From Fibrivirga algicola (lineage in GTDB: Bacteria > Bacteroidota > Bacteroidia > Cytophagales > Spirosomataceae), in contig NZ_WAEL01000001.1 in assembly GCF_011742925.1 (NCBI RefSeq), positions 1,178,001 through 1,242,000 of the forward strand: a stretch of 64,000 nt of DNA, in the 5' to 3' direction. Shown one piece after another: positions 17,531 to 26,846 of the stretch. Position 1 is the first letter of the stretch. Each line of letters begins with the position of its first letter. Made by a program: the position numbers and the translations under genes. The notes beneath the pieces were generated by a model that was not told the DNA's origin, made no database searches, and saw only the letters and a list, made by a program, of their open reading frames with translations.

Positions 17531-19057
17531 CTATTTATCAATCAACACATTACCCTGGGTGTTTTTCTCGAATGTATTGGCCGTATTGAGATCCGCGTTG
17601 ATAGACGAGCCAAAGCCAACGAATACACCATAGCCACCGCTGCCGCTGATGCGTGTTTTGGTAACATTAATAGTAGCCCGGTTTCCCCAAAGGGCGATGT
17701 TCGCTTTCTTCCCCGACACAATTGACGTGCTGCCAGCGTTATTGACTTCAGCATTTTCCAATTCATTCTTTACATCGGGCGAGTAACTGATGATTCCACG
17801 CCAGTAGGCAGCCGTATTGTCGGCACTGGTAAAGATGATTTTTTGCGTGGGCGTACCTTTTGCACTCAGGTAACCCGTTGCGTTGATCTGAATCACCGCG
17901 TCGCGATTCATCTCCATTGTAACACCCGGTGCCAGTTTAAAACCGGCATCAATCCCGAACGAACCGTTGATCCGGTATGGCGTTTTGTCGGCAAAGCCAG
18001 CCCAGACCACCTCACTTTTGCCGGTGATAGCTGATGGCGTTACCTCGACCACATTGTGTCCGTTACCACCAGTGAAGGTCGAGGCCGCGTCTAGTTTCAC
18101 CACGTTCAGGGCGTCGAGTAAAATACCGGCCTCCGTATTGCCGGTGAAGGCGTTCTGGCTGAACTCCCGGATAAGTCCACCCTCGTACACGTAGATTCCG
18201 TACCCGTCATTCTGCGAAAAAAGGCAATTTTTCAGGCCAATCTGCGCTTTGGTGCTGCCCGCCACGAACAGGGCCGCTTTGGTGGTGCTAAAGGCCGTTC
18301 GGCTGCCCGCGTTTCTCACCTCCACGTATTCCATCGTATTGGCATTACTGCCCGAATAGAGCGTGAGGCCCGCCCAGTACCCTTTGGTGTTCTGAACGCC
18401 AACCAGTTTGATTTTCTGCTCGGCGGTACCTTTGGCGATTAATAGCCCACCGCCATCGCTGATATTCATCCGGGCGTCGCGCTCGAACGCAATCACAACA
18501 CCAGGATTAACGGTTAGCTCGTGGGTAACGTCGATCGACTTCGTTACAATATAATCCGGCAGGTCAGGGTTTGCAATTCGGTCAACGAGCGTGGTCTTAA
18601 CGGTAATATTGGCCGTGATGGCCAGGGGTTCGGCGGCCGAGGCCGATACGATGACCCGGTCGGTACTTTTACCATTTGGGCTGGTTGCCGTCAGCTCAAA
18701 TTCGTATTCACCTACTTCATCGGCTTTGAAGGTTGGTTTGAACGAGGTCGGGTCGGAGAGCGTGGCCGTGCTCTTGGCAGGTTTGCGAACAACGACCCAC
18801 AGGTACGTCACTGGTTTTCCGTCGCTATCGACAGAGGCTGATCCATCGAGCGTAACTGTCTGTCCGACCTGCACGGGCTGATCTGGCCCGGCTTTGGCGA
18901 CAACAGTGCCGGGTGGAGTTACGTCAGTTTCATTTTTACAGCCTGTCATCAGAAAAAGACTGGCCAGCAGCAGAAGGGTTACCCATTTGGCAGCGGCCAG
19001 ATTGATGGTGAGGAGCGGTTGAACACGGAGGTTCACGGTGCGTAGTACTGGTTTCAT
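17531..19057 (-). CDS. lipoprotein with PKD domain and parallel beta-helix repeats
   Basis: The 508-residue protein has an N-terminal signal (about residues 20-40) ending in LMTGC, so it is probably lipidated. Residues 55-140 form a PKD/Ig-like domain (AKAGPDQPVQVGQTVTLDGS, then VTYLWVVV and GEYEFELTAT). The rest reads as two related beta-helix-like halves: VNPGVVIAFERDARMNI...SAKGT-type strands followed by YWAGLTLYSGSNANTMEYVE and NAGS, then LAPGVTMEMNRDAVIQI, YWRGIISYSPDVKNELENAE and NAGS. Such proteins are cell-surface or extracellular; a substrate or adhesion role cannot be read. It is a single-gene unit with a terminator-like repeat upstream and a hairpin downstream. Confidence 0.8.
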   Translation of the reverse strand: MKPVLRTVNLRVQPLLTINLAAAKWVTLLLLASLFLMTGCKNETDVTPPGTVVAKAGPDQPVQVGQTVTLDGSASVDSDGKPVTYLWVVVRKPAKSTATLSDPTSFKPTFKADEVGEYEFELTATSPNGKSTDRVIVSASAAEPLAITANITVKTTLVDRIANPDLPDYIVTKSIDVTHELTVNPGVVIAFERDARMNISDGGGLLIAKGTAEQKIKLVGVQNTKGYWAGLTLYSGSNANTMEYVEVRNAGSRTAFSTTKAALFVAGSTKAQIGLKNCLFSQNDGYGIYVYEGGLIREFSQNAFTGNTEAGILLDALNVVKLDAASTFTGGNGHNVVEVTPSAITGKSEVVWAGFADKTPYRINGSFGIDAGFKLAPGVTMEMNRDAVIQINATGYLSAKGTPTQKIIFTSADNTAAYWRGIISYSPDVKNELENAEVNNAGSTSIVSGKKANIALWGNRATINVTKTRISGSGGYGVFVGFGSSINADLNTANTFEKNTQGNVLIDK

Positions 19058-19155
19058 AAGAGTCGATGTGCGGAGAAGCCCGCACGGCTTTGAGTAATGT
19101 TGTTTTACTGAATCAAAGGTATCCGTGGCAATTGAGGGGCGAATTGCCTAACCGG

Positions 19156-19201
19156 ATGAAACGGAAAAAGCCGCTGTCGAAACGGAGTTTGAAGCGGCTT
19201 T
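19156..19201 (-). terminator. terminator-like dispersed repeat, copy 1
   Basis: AAAGCCGC (19167-19174) pairs with GCGGCTTT (19194-19201). Read on the minus strand the stem is followed by a T-run, and it lies just beyond the stop of the gene ending at 19226. The surrounding ACGGAAAAAGCCGC core recurs at 21087, 23162 and 23885. Confidence 0.7.
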
Positions 19202-19225
19202 AGGTACGTGATCTAGCAAATGATC

Positions 19226-20992
19226 TTAGAATTTCCCTGATGTGGTATCCCAGGTTAGCTGAATGGTCTGTCCCCAATTGTCCGAATCGTCGAAGTCGTA
19301 GTGCAGATAGCAGTTGACACCCGTTTCGTGCATGGCTGACTTACCTCCTTTCAGTGTATTTCCGCTGAATAGTAACGGGAAACGCTCTTCATGAAACTCA
19401 CTCGGAAAGCCGATTGAATGAGGCCGGTTACTCTGGATTGTATTGCCTCTACAGTCTGTTGACACGTGAGTAGACGGTACCACATCCTTGGCTTCGTAGG
19501 TGAAACTGACGGTAAATCCTTTTCCCGGCAGGTGATACAGGTTTACGTTGAAATACTGTTTATCGGTAGGGCTAGCCATAAACGTCAGGTCAATATCGCC
19601 CGCGCTTTTAGTCCAGACCTCCTTTTCTGTCCCGCAGAACTCGGCATTTCTCATGGTCGAGAATCCCTCGCCCTGGGCTTCCCAATGCACATAGGACTTG
19701 AAGGCTACCGTATTTCGCGAGTCCTCGTCGTAGATGAGTGTCAGGTCGGGTGGAACGGGCGAGGCGTCGCCACGAATGCGCAGGTAGATGGTGGCTGCTT
19801 CATTCATACTTTGCCCCACGCGGGCGCTGGGCCGGCTTATGCGCATCGGCACTGTCCATTCGTTCAGCAGGTGCGGTTCAGTGATAAACCCCGACGCGGT
19901 TTTCACCCGTACTGGTCCCGACGAGCCGGGACCGATCATCGGAATTCGGCAGACAATGATGTTATCGCCCCAAAGTGAAATATCCTGTGCGCCAATCACC
20001 TGACCGTCGACAGTAACGCTCGATTTGGCTTTGTCTTGGGCACCGAAGTTGTTGCCGTAGATAATCAGTTCGCTATCACGACCACCACCGGGTCCGTTCT
20101 TCTCAGCCACTTGCAGGTACGCTATTTCAAACCCCATCACTGTGATATTCGACACCAGCAGGTTCTGCCCGGTAAACGGGGTAAAAACGCCTTTCAACTC
20201 TAGGCTAACCGCCGCTGTCGACGTTTTCTGAACCTGAGATGGAGCAGAATAGACCGCTTCGTTTATCGCCGCCGAAACGGTCAACGTACCCACTCCCCCC
20301 AGCGACCATTTTTTGATGTAGTTGGGATCGAGTGGCTCCGGCTCAGCTATCGGGTAGCCGTTCTCGTACTCGGCCACTGATAAAAGTACCAGCCCGTCTT
20401 CTGATAGGGATGGGGTGATATACTTCAGGGCTTTGAGGGTCACCTGCTGCTTTTGACCAACCCTGGCTGAAATGGGCGAGAGGGTCATCCACTGCACCAC
20501 AACCCAGTCACTGAAGTGCTTCGTCTGCATGGCCAGTGTGTGGGTACTGGCGTTACTGGCAGTAGCGCCCACGAACCGCCAAACGCCCTTGCTATCCTGA
20601 TAGGCTAATCCCAGCGCCTGAGGCAGGCTTACGCTGTCTTTTTGAGTAGTATAGTTCAGCTTGATCTCCACGGGTTTGGCGAAGACGTTGCCGTGGGGAG
20701 TGAGCCGCCAGCCATCGCCAATGCCACCGGGACAGGTGCTGGTAATGGGCTCAATGCCCACTTCGGTCAGGGCTGTGAGGGCTCCGGCGGGTACAGTGAT
20801 CGTCAGCGTACCATCGCCAGATCGCAGACTGCCACCGGCAGGCCCGATCTGTTTAGTGACCTGTTCTCCCAGTGATTCGCCCACGGGTTGTTGGGTGCCC
20901 GACGTGCCTGGCAGTACAGCGTCGGGGTCGTGTTTGCAGGAACAAAGGCTTAGCACAAAGGCTGTTAGGAGGTAGAGAAAGATTTTCATCAT
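19226..20992 (-). CDS. lipoprotein with ZU5-like and IPT/TIG-like domains
   Basis: I start at the ATG at 20992 (588 residues), which opens directly into MMKIFLYLLTAFVLSLCSC; the frame continues to an upstream GTG that would spoil the signal peptide. After the lipobox a ZU5-like domain is visible at about residues 45-150 (IGPAGGSLRSGDGTLTITVP, GALTALTEVGIEPI). An IPT/TIG-like domain near the middle reads RDSELIIYGNNFGAQDKAKS and VTVDGQVIGAQDISLWGDNI. The C-terminal third is unrecognised. It should be anchored in the outer membrane. It is flanked by terminator-like repeats and is probably transcribed alone. Confidence 0.75.
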   Translation of the reverse strand: MMKIFLYLLTAFVLSLCSCKHDPDAVLPGTSGTQQPVGESLGEQVTKQIGPAGGSLRSGDGTLTITVPAGALTALTEVGIEPITSTCPGGIGDGWRLTPHGNVFAKPVEIKLNYTTQKDSVSLPQALGLAYQDSKGVWRFVGATASNASTHTLAMQTKHFSDWVVVQWMTLSPISARVGQKQQVTLKALKYITPSLSEDGLVLLSVAEYENGYPIAEPEPLDPNYIKKWSLGGVGTLTVSAAINEAVYSAPSQVQKTSTAAVSLELKGVFTPFTGQNLLVSNITVMGFEIAYLQVAEKNGPGGGRDSELIIYGNNFGAQDKAKSSVTVDGQVIGAQDISLWGDNIIVCRIPMIGPGSSGPVRVKTASGFITEPHLLNEWTVPMRISRPSARVGQSMNEAATIYLRIRGDASPVPPDLTLIYDEDSRNTVAFKSYVHWEAQGEGFSTMRNAEFCGTEKEVWTKSAGDIDLTFMASPTDKQYFNVNLYHLPGKGFTVSFTYEAKDVVPSTHVSTDCRGNTIQSNRPHSIGFPSEFHEERFPLLFSGNTLKGGKSAMHETGVNCYLHYDFDDSDNWGQTIQLTWDTTSGKF

Positions 20993-21086
20993 GAAGTTGT
21001 TTACTGGTCGAACAGAGGCTACAGGCACTCGCGTGCTGGTGAGTCAAAATTGGCAGGGGCTGGCAACGTACCCAGCGGCCAGTTTG

Positions 21087-21132
21087 ATGAAACGGAAAAA
21101 GCCGCTGTTGAAACGGCGTTCAAAACGGCTTT
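21087..21132 (-). terminator. terminator-like dispersed repeat, copy 2
   Basis: AAAGCCG (21098-21104) pairs with CGGCTTT (21126-21132), with the minus-strand T-run after the stem. It lies downstream of the gene ending at 21194 and shares the GATGAAACGGAAAAAGCCGC core with copy 1. Confidence 0.65.
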
Positions 21133-21193
21133 GGGTATCGGTCATAGACTTGATTGTCTTGCTGGTGCTGGTCAGCCCTGTGGCGTAGTCGGC

Positions 21194-21922
21194 TTAGTTG
21201 ATATCGGGTAAGGCGGCTATCCGCTGCCTGGCCTCTGAACTCAGTCTGCCAGCACGAGCAATGTCTTCGGCGGCTAACTGCCCTGCCACAAACGCCTCGG
21301 TAAAGGCTTTTATGTCACCATTCTGAATGGCGCTGCCGTAATCGACAAAATCAATTTTTTTGGTCGCTACCAACTGCACCAGTTCGTCCAGGCCGGGGTG
21401 ATTACTGATGATGGGCTGGCTTTGATATTGTTCGCCCAGATTCGTCGGAGATCGGGGTGGGTTGATGCAAAATGCATTGATGTGACATACCAGCACGCTT
21501 TGGGCCGGCACAACCACGCTGATCCATTTGAGGTTGACCCCATTTTGCATGCTCAGGTTCTCGGCAATCCAAATGGTCTTTGGCGGGAATTCCAGTTTGA
21601 TCACCCTATTTGTCGTGTTTTGAAACGAGATGCAGAATTGCACCAGTCCACCACCGCCCAGTCGGGTATTTTTCTCGACAGACTCTTGCCAGCAGGCGTA
21701 GTCATGCCTGGGCTTATCAACCACCCTGATGCCCTCGGGATAAACAAAGGGCGCGCCCAGTGGCCGGGCTTTCGAGTCGCCGAAACCCGGAGCTGAGCTT
21801 TGGGGCTCCAGACCTACGTCAGTCGAGTCAGCCCCGTCTACCGGGTCAACGTCTGTGTTTTTTTTGCACGAAGGCAAGGCAATTGTGCTTAGCAGTAGCA
21901 GGAAGTAGAGTAGCTGCTTCAT
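21194..21922 (-). CDS. hypothetical lipoprotein
   Basis: The 242-residue protein begins MKQLLYFLLLLSTIALPSC, a clear lipoprotein signal, followed by an acidic linker rich in D, V and T. I do not recognise the mature domain. It has several aromatic and cysteine positions (YACWQESVEK, FCISFQNTTNRVIKLEFP), which suggest a beta-sandwich. It starts 42 bp after the stop of the NHL-repeat lipoprotein, so the two are probably co-transcribed, and a terminator-like repeat follows. Confidence 0.7.
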   Translation of the reverse strand: MKQLLYFLLLLSTIALPSCKKNTDVDPVDGADSTDVGLEPQSSAPGFGDSKARPLGAPFVYPEGIRVVDKPRHDYACWQESVEKNTRLGGGGLVQFCISFQNTTNRVIKLEFPPKTIWIAENLSMQNGVNLKWISVVVPAQSVLVCHINAFCINPPRSPTNLGEQYQSQPIISNHPGLDELVQLVATKKIDFVDYGSAIQNGDIKAFTEAFVAGQLAAEDIARAGRLSSEARQRIAALPDIN

Positions 21923-21964
21923 CGTAAAATGGGTTCGTAAAGTGGTGTAGATAGGTACGTTAGC

Positions 21965-23098
21965 TTATTTCCAGGTGATGGTGCGCTTACGGATACAGTG
22001 GTTGTACTTATCCAGCGTAAACAGTTCACCCTTCGAGTTGACGGCCAGGCTATTGTTGGCATGGCTTGTTCCCGGACTTGTATCGGCATAGTCGTGCGAT
22101 AGCAGCCGATCCAGGCTGTGTACATAGTCGTCGGGCGTGACCATGATCATGTACGTACCCGTATCGACGATCACAAACAGTCGCTTATTGACCGGGTCGT
22201 ACTGCACACGATAGGGTTGGTAGACCCCACTTTTACTGCGGGTCTTGTCGGCTGAGTAGCCGGTGCTCAGGCCCAGGTACGTTGTTACGGTGCCGTCGGG
22301 GGTAACTTTTCGTACAGCGTGGTTGCCCCAATCCGGTACGTAGAGGTTTCCGGCCTCATCGAGTGTCAGGTCTTCGACGGTGCAGAATCGGGCAGCGGTT
22401 CCTTTACCATCCACCAGCCTACAGGTCGATGCGTTTTCCTCTGGTTTGCCCGCGAGCGTCGAGACCATACCCGTACTGAGGTTCACCTTACGGATGCAGT
22501 GGTTAAGGCCGTCACCAATGTAGAGCATACCGGATTTATCCATCACAATGCTCCAGGGGTTACTGAACTTAGCCTGCGCCAAAGGCCCGTCGCGGTAACC
22601 GAAGCTATAGCCGCCGCTGGCATCCGGACCGCCACTCAGGCGGCTCACCTCGCCGTTGCTGCTGATGCGGAAAATGCCGTTGTATACCCCGATGGCATCC
22701 CCACTTTCAATGGCGTAGAGCGTTACTCCATCGCGGGGATCTACGCAGATGTCGGTAACAGAACCCAGGCCTTTCGCGAACGTGGTCACGTTACCTGCCG
22801 GATCGACTTTGCGGATGACACTCCCCCCATAATAGCTTTTGCGCTGGTCGATGACGTAGAGGTTGTCGTTTCTATCGAACGTCATCTGGGCGGGGTAATC
22901 AAACTGGGCCGCTGTGCCTTTGCCATCCACGAATCCCTTTTTGGCATCCGACCCCGCGCTGGTTGTAATGGTTACGTAGGGTAGTTGGCCGGTGCTGCCA
23001 TTCGTACCGCCGGGGGCGGGGGTAACAGCCTTAGGGTCTTGGGTGGTACAGGCAAGCGATGCAGTTAACAAAAGCAGCGGTAGGTACGTCTTTTTCAT
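21965..23098 (-). CDS. NHL-repeat beta-propeller lipoprotein
   Basis: The 377-residue protein has the signal MKKTYLPLLLLTASLAC, a Pro/Gly/Thr linker, and then NHL-type blades: AAQFDYPAQMTFDRNDNLYV, AKFSNPWSIVMDKSGMLYIG, DGLNHCIRKVNLSTGMVSTL, AARFCTVEDLTLDEAGNLYV and DWGNHAVRKVTPDGTVTTYL. NHL propellers bind proteins or ligands outside the cell; no catalytic site is evident. The neighbour 42 bp downstream is another lipoprotein and both may work together. The family is clear, the role is not. Confidence 0.88.
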   Translation of the reverse strand: MKKTYLPLLLLTASLACTTQDPKAVTPAPGGTNGSTGQLPYVTITTSAGSDAKKGFVDGKGTAAQFDYPAQMTFDRNDNLYVIDQRKSYYGGSVIRKVDPAGNVTTFAKGLGSVTDICVDPRDGVTLYAIESGDAIGVYNGIFRISSNGEVSRLSGGPDASGGYSFGYRDGPLAQAKFSNPWSIVMDKSGMLYIGDGLNHCIRKVNLSTGMVSTLAGKPEENASTCRLVDGKGTAARFCTVEDLTLDEAGNLYVPDWGNHAVRKVTPDGTVTTYLGLSTGYSADKTRSKSGVYQPYRVQYDPVNKRLFVIVDTGTYMIMVTPDDYVHSLDRLLSHDYADTSPGTSHANNSLAVNSKGELFTLDKYNHCIRKRTITWK

Positions 23099-23161
23099 TG
23101 TGTTTGTCGTTTAGCTGCATCAAATCTACCCGGGGCCCACTGGGCGTGGAATTACCAGTGG

Positions 23162-23197
23162 GCTGAAACGGAAAAAGCCGCGGATGAAGCGGCTTTA
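23162..23197 (-). terminator. terminator-like dispersed repeat, copy 3
   Basis: AAAGCCGC (23174-23181) and GCGGCTTT (23189-23196) form a compact stem with a minus-strand T-run, 22 bp past the stop of the cupin gene. Confidence 0.7.
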
Positions 23198-23218
23198 TCA
23201 GTCAAAACGTACCTGGGG

Positions 23219-23797
23219 TTAGTGGAGCACTGCCGTCCGGTTGCTGGTACGCACCGGTTCCGGAGCATTCTCAAAATGAGCGTATTTTCCCATCAGCCTG
23301 CCTATGTGATAGGTGATGGGTATAATGACATTGCGGACAAATCGCGGGATGTCGACCATATCGAATTCGGCTGCGTACCGTGTCAGCAGATAGGCGGCGT
23401 CGAACGGTTCCGGTTGCGCTTTACCCGATTTGTTCTGAGCGGCGTAAATAGCCGATAGAAAAAATACGACCGAGTTGGCCGGGTTGATCCAGCCGATACA
23501 CTGAAGCGTCTGTGTACCGGCGTTCCAGAAACGGTGAGCGACTCCACGCTTGAAGACGACCGTTTCGCCCACGTCGGCAAACTGTTCGGGTTGTCCCTGA
23601 ATCTGGTAACCGATCCGACCATTGATTACCGTCAACCCTTCATCCTGTAACCAGTGTACATGCATGGGTGGGCCGCTGCCCGGTGCTACAAAGTTTTCTA
23701 CGATCAACCGGTCACCGTCGGCCTCCTGTCGCAGTTCCCTGAAAATTAGTTTTTCGCCAATGCAGTTCTCAATTGTATGCGGATATGTAATGGTCAT
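23219..23797 (-). CDS. cupin domain protein
   Basis: From the ATG at 23797 the product has 192 residues (MTITYPHTIENCIGEKLIFR); upstream in-frame start options would add a low-complexity Thr/Ser stretch. The cupin barrel has the metal-site pattern PMHVHWLQDEGLTVINGRIG (two His and a Glu of motif 1) and, further on, GVAHRFWNAGTQTLQCIGW (motif 2 His). Small single-domain cupins may be enzymes or sugar/metal-binding proteins; the substrate is unknown. It is a lone gene with a terminator-like repeat downstream. Confidence 0.8.
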   Translation of the reverse strand: MTITYPHTIENCIGEKLIFRELRQEADGDRLIVENFVAPGSGPPMHVHWLQDEGLTVINGRIGYQIQGQPEQFADVGETVVFKRGVAHRFWNAGTQTLQCIGWINPANSVVFFLSAIYAAQNKSGKAQPEPFDAAYLLTRYAAEFDMVDIPRFVRNVIIPITYHIGRLMGKYAHFENAPEPVRTSNRTAVLH

Positions 23798-23884
23798 GGT
23801 ATCTGTGTGTCTACTTGTGCTGGTACTAAAAGTTGATCGGGTCAAAGGTTGGTATTCACCGGGGGGCAATCAACGGGTAGGTTG

Positions 23885-23931
23885 CCGAAACGGAAAAAGC
23901 CGCGGGTGAAACGAAGTTTGAGGCGGATTTA
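23885..23931. repeat. terminator-like dispersed repeat, copy 4 (degenerate)
   Basis: CGAAACGGAAAAAGCCGC matches the other three copies, but the opposite arm (GCGGATTT) has a mismatch. No minus-strand gene ends here, so it may be a relic or a dispersed element rather than a working terminator. Confidence 0.5.
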
Positions 23932-24026
23932 AAACCTACGGATCAGGTAGCGATCCGGGCATTGTCAGCGAAGTGCATACATGTATAGAAATTATATAGT
24001 TTTGAGTGGTTCTACCAGTCTCACTT

Positions 24027-25058
24027 ATGCCCACCACGTTGACCACACCGGCCCGTTATCTGGTCTTACTGCAGTTTATCATCATTCCGCTTTACATAGG
24101 TCTGTTCAACTGGATTTTGGTTGGCACTGCGTATTGGCAAAACTGGGTCACTTTTGCTGTGGCAACGAGCGTCATGGTAGCTCTCTCGGTCAGTAATTAC
24201 CTGATCAATGGGGTCATTGTGAAGGGAATGCGCCGGGATAACCCTGACCCTGGTCAGTATATGGCTAGAACGATCAGGCAGTTTATGACTACCGCAACCT
24301 GTTCATGCCTGGTCTTTGGAACGGCCTTCGTTATTTATCAATGGATCAGCCTGCCGGGGTTCGTACCCGACCCTTTGCGTTTGGCTCTTGGGGTTCTCTT
24401 TACGATTATTGTCGATGCGGTGGTTACCGTATCGTACGAAAGCATCCACAATTTTGGTTACTGGCAACAGTCCCGGCAGGAGGTAGACCTACTCAGTAAA
24501 GCCCAGCTACAGGCACAACTTGACGCGTTACGCCAACAGGTCAACCCCCATTTCCTGTTTAACAGCCTAAACTCGCTGATTTCGCTGATCGATGAAGACC
24601 CCCGGCAGGCCAGTACGTTTGCCGAAGAATTAAGCACGGTGTATCGGTACCTGCTTCGCAGCAACGAATGCAGCCTTACGTCGCTGGCTAATGAACTGGC
24701 GTTTATTCAATCGTATTACCATCTGCTCAAAACCCGCCATGGTGATGCGCTAACCCTGGTGACGCACGTTCAACCAGGGGCGGATGCCTACCAATTGCCT
24801 CCGCTAACGTTGCAACTGCTCATCGAGAACGCCGTGAAGCATAACGTGGCCTTACCAGAGCAGCCACTCACCATTTCGCTGGTCACGGTTGGTAACCAGT
24901 TGATTGTCAGTAATAATTTGCAGCCTAAATTGTATCGGGTGATTTCCAACGGAGTGGGACTCAGTAATATATTGACCCGCTACCAATCCTTGGGTAGTCC
25001 TCAGCCAATAATAGAAGACGACGGACAGGAGTTCCGAGTGATCCTGCCTTTGCTTTGA
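24027..25058 (+). CDS. LytS-type sensor histidine kinase (tandem copy A)
   Basis: The ATG at 24027 gives 343 residues; an upstream GTG is less likely. Four membrane segments lie in residues 10-135, followed by YESIHNFGYWQQSRQEVDLL and the His_kinase motif with phospho-acceptor His175 in QQVNPHFLFNSLNSLISLI. The ATPase region includes LPPLTLQLLIENAVKHN and a terminal NGVGLSNILTRYQ. The downstream gene is a close paralogue, with identical stretches around the histidine. No response regulator is adjacent. Confidence 0.9.
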   Translation: MPTTLTTPARYLVLLQFIIIPLYIGLFNWILVGTAYWQNWVTFAVATSVMVALSVSNYLINGVIVKGMRRDNPDPGQYMARTIRQFMTTATCSCLVFGTAFVIYQWISLPGFVPDPLRLALGVLFTIIVDAVVTVSYESIHNFGYWQQSRQEVDLLSKAQLQAQLDALRQQVNPHFLFNSLNSLISLIDEDPRQASTFAEELSTVYRYLLRSNECSLTSLANELAFIQSYYHLLKTRHGDALTLVTHVQPGADAYQLPPLTLQLLIENAVKHNVALPEQPLTISLVTVGNQLIVSNNLQPKLYRVISNGVGLSNILTRYQSLGSPQPIIEDDGQEFRVILPLL

Positions 25059-25182
25059 GAAACGACTGAACAGAGCAGTTTAACAAGGGGAATTTTTACC
25101 GATAAATCATCCGGTATCCCGGCTTGTGACTGGCTGGGTAGAAATCGGTATCTTTGACTGCCGACCTCTTCTCTCGCTTTTC

Positions 25183-26208
25183 ATGAAAATACCTGCTTAC
25201 TCTCGCTACGACTTGTTGCTGCAGGTTATAACGCTGCCGTTGAATGTGAGTGTGCTCACCTGGATACTGGTTGGGCCTAAGTATTGGCAAAGCTGGAAAA
25301 CGGTTGGCTTGGCAATCCCCAGTGCAAGCATTATTCTGTACATCAACTGGCTGAATAACAATGTGCTGGCGCTGAAGATACAGCAGAGGTATAGTAAGCC
25401 GAAGCAGTATCGGGAGCGGGTTGTCCGGATGTTTCTGTTGGCGGCTACCAGTTCATGTCTGCATACATCGCTCATCTTCGCCTTTTTTGCGTTTATCCAC
25501 CTGCCAGGCTTTGAGGTAGATTTTAGTCGATTGGGCTACGGGCTGTTGTTTACAATTACTTGTGTAGCGATTGTGATGTCGGTATATGAAAGCATCCACA
25601 ATTTTGGCTACTGGCAGCAGTCCCGGCAGGAGGTAGATCTCCTCACTAAAGCTCAGTTGCAGGTTCAACTCGATGCCATGCGGCAACAGGTCAACCCTCA
25701 TTTCCTGTTCAATAGTTTAAATTCGCTGATTTCACTGATCGAAGAGGATCCCCATCAGGCCAGCACATTTGCTGAAGAATTAAGCACGGTGTATCGGTAC
25801 CTGCTTCGCAGCAATGATTGTCCGTTGACTACCCTGGCCAGCGAGTTGGAGTTTATCCAGTCCTATTATCACTTGCTGAAAACACGACATGGCGAAGCAC
25901 TGACGTTAATCACCCGGATTCAGCCCGGTGTAGAGCTAGCGCAACTGCCCCCTTTGACCCTGCAACTATTGGTTGAGAATGCGGTGAAGCACAACGTTGT
26001 TTTGCCCGAGCAGCCCCTGACGATCAGCCTTACTGCAACGGGACAGCAACTAACGGTGAGTAACAACCTACAACGAAAACAAAGTCGTGTCCTTTCCAAT
26101 GGGATCGGGCTAAGCAATATCTTAACCCGCTATCAGGCACTAGGCAGTCTCCAGCCCGTTGTTGAAGAGGACGGACAGGAGTTTAGGGTGACTCTGCCAT
26201 TACTTTAA
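25183..26208 (+). CDS. LytS-type sensor histidine kinase (tandem copy B)
   Basis: This 341-residue paralogue of the preceding gene starts at ATG 25183. Four membrane segments are followed by the shared YESIHNFGYWQQSRQEVDLL, phospho-acceptor His173 in QQVNPHFLFNSLNSLISLI and LPPLTLQLLVENAVKHN. The membrane part has diverged much more than the catalytic part, as expected if the two sense different signals but share a partner (inference). The 124-bp gap after copy A contains no obvious terminator, so co-transcription is possible. Confidence 0.9.
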   Translation: MKIPAYSRYDLLLQVITLPLNVSVLTWILVGPKYWQSWKTVGLAIPSASIILYINWLNNNVLALKIQQRYSKPKQYRERVVRMFLLAATSSCLHTSLIFAFFAFIHLPGFEVDFSRLGYGLLFTITCVAIVMSVYESIHNFGYWQQSRQEVDLLTKAQLQVQLDAMRQQVNPHFLFNSLNSLISLIEEDPHQASTFAEELSTVYRYLLRSNDCPLTTLASELEFIQSYYHLLKTRHGEALTLITRIQPGVELAQLPPLTLQLLVENAVKHNVVLPEQPLTISLTATGQQLTVSNNLQRKQSRVLSNGIGLSNILTRYQALGSLQPVVEEDGQEFRVTLPLL

Positions 26209-26405
26209 CAGCCCTGCCAGACTGGCTACTACGGTGCCGATAAACCGCCTGTTCTTTTCTGGGTAAGCTGACCAATGAAAAATCCCCGATGCTGCGTGTG
26301 CACCGAGGATTCTCCTGGTCTAAACCGATGATCGGTATTGGTGTAGGAACTGTAAAGCTGGGCCAGGTTGGTTTTATGAAGGGGGGCTTGAGTAACGTGA
26401 GTGAT

Positions 26406-26846
26406 CTACTTTGTAGCGCTGATACCAAATGGCACGTTGGCATCATCTTCGCCACTAATGGTGAGTTTATTCGCTTTTAGCTTACCCACAGTGCTGCCCT
26501 GATAAACAAAGCTGACCTCGTCGCCTGCTTCAGTTACCTGAACATCATCAGCAGTCAGTACCAAAAACTCATCACCAGTCGACTTTATGCGAAAGTCAAG
26601 CACCATGTTGACAGTTGTGGCAGTTTTGCGGGTTACAATAATGCTGCCCTTCATATCGGTTTGGCTGGCGGGTAATGTTTTACCACCATACGATAGTTCG
26701 GAGTAGGTATACTGACCTGCTGTACGGGTTGCCAGGTCGGCTACGGGTGCCGGCGTTGAATCAGTATTCTGCTTACAAGAAGTAAACACCAGGAGGCTCA
26801 CCATAAAAGCGAGCATCGTTTTAGCGAAATGTGTTGCTGATTTCAT
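26406..26846 (-). CDS. small lipoprotein, lipocalin-like
   Basis: The 146-residue protein starts MKSATHFAKTMLAFMVSLLV and has a lipobox FTSC. The mature part alternates polar and hydrophobic residues (AGQYTYSELSYGGKTLPASQ, TVNMVLDFRIKSTGDEFLVL, LKANKLTISGED), a small beta-barrel pattern seen in lipocalin-like proteins of Bacteroidota. No ligand can be inferred. It stands alone between the kinase pair and a long gene-free stretch. Confidence 0.7.
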   Translation of the reverse strand: MKSATHFAKTMLAFMVSLLVFTSCKQNTDSTPAPVADLATRTAGQYTYSELSYGGKTLPASQTDMKGSIIVTRKTATTVNMVLDFRIKSTGDEFLVLTADDVQVTEAGDEVSFVYQGSTVGKLKANKLTISGEDDANVPFGISATK

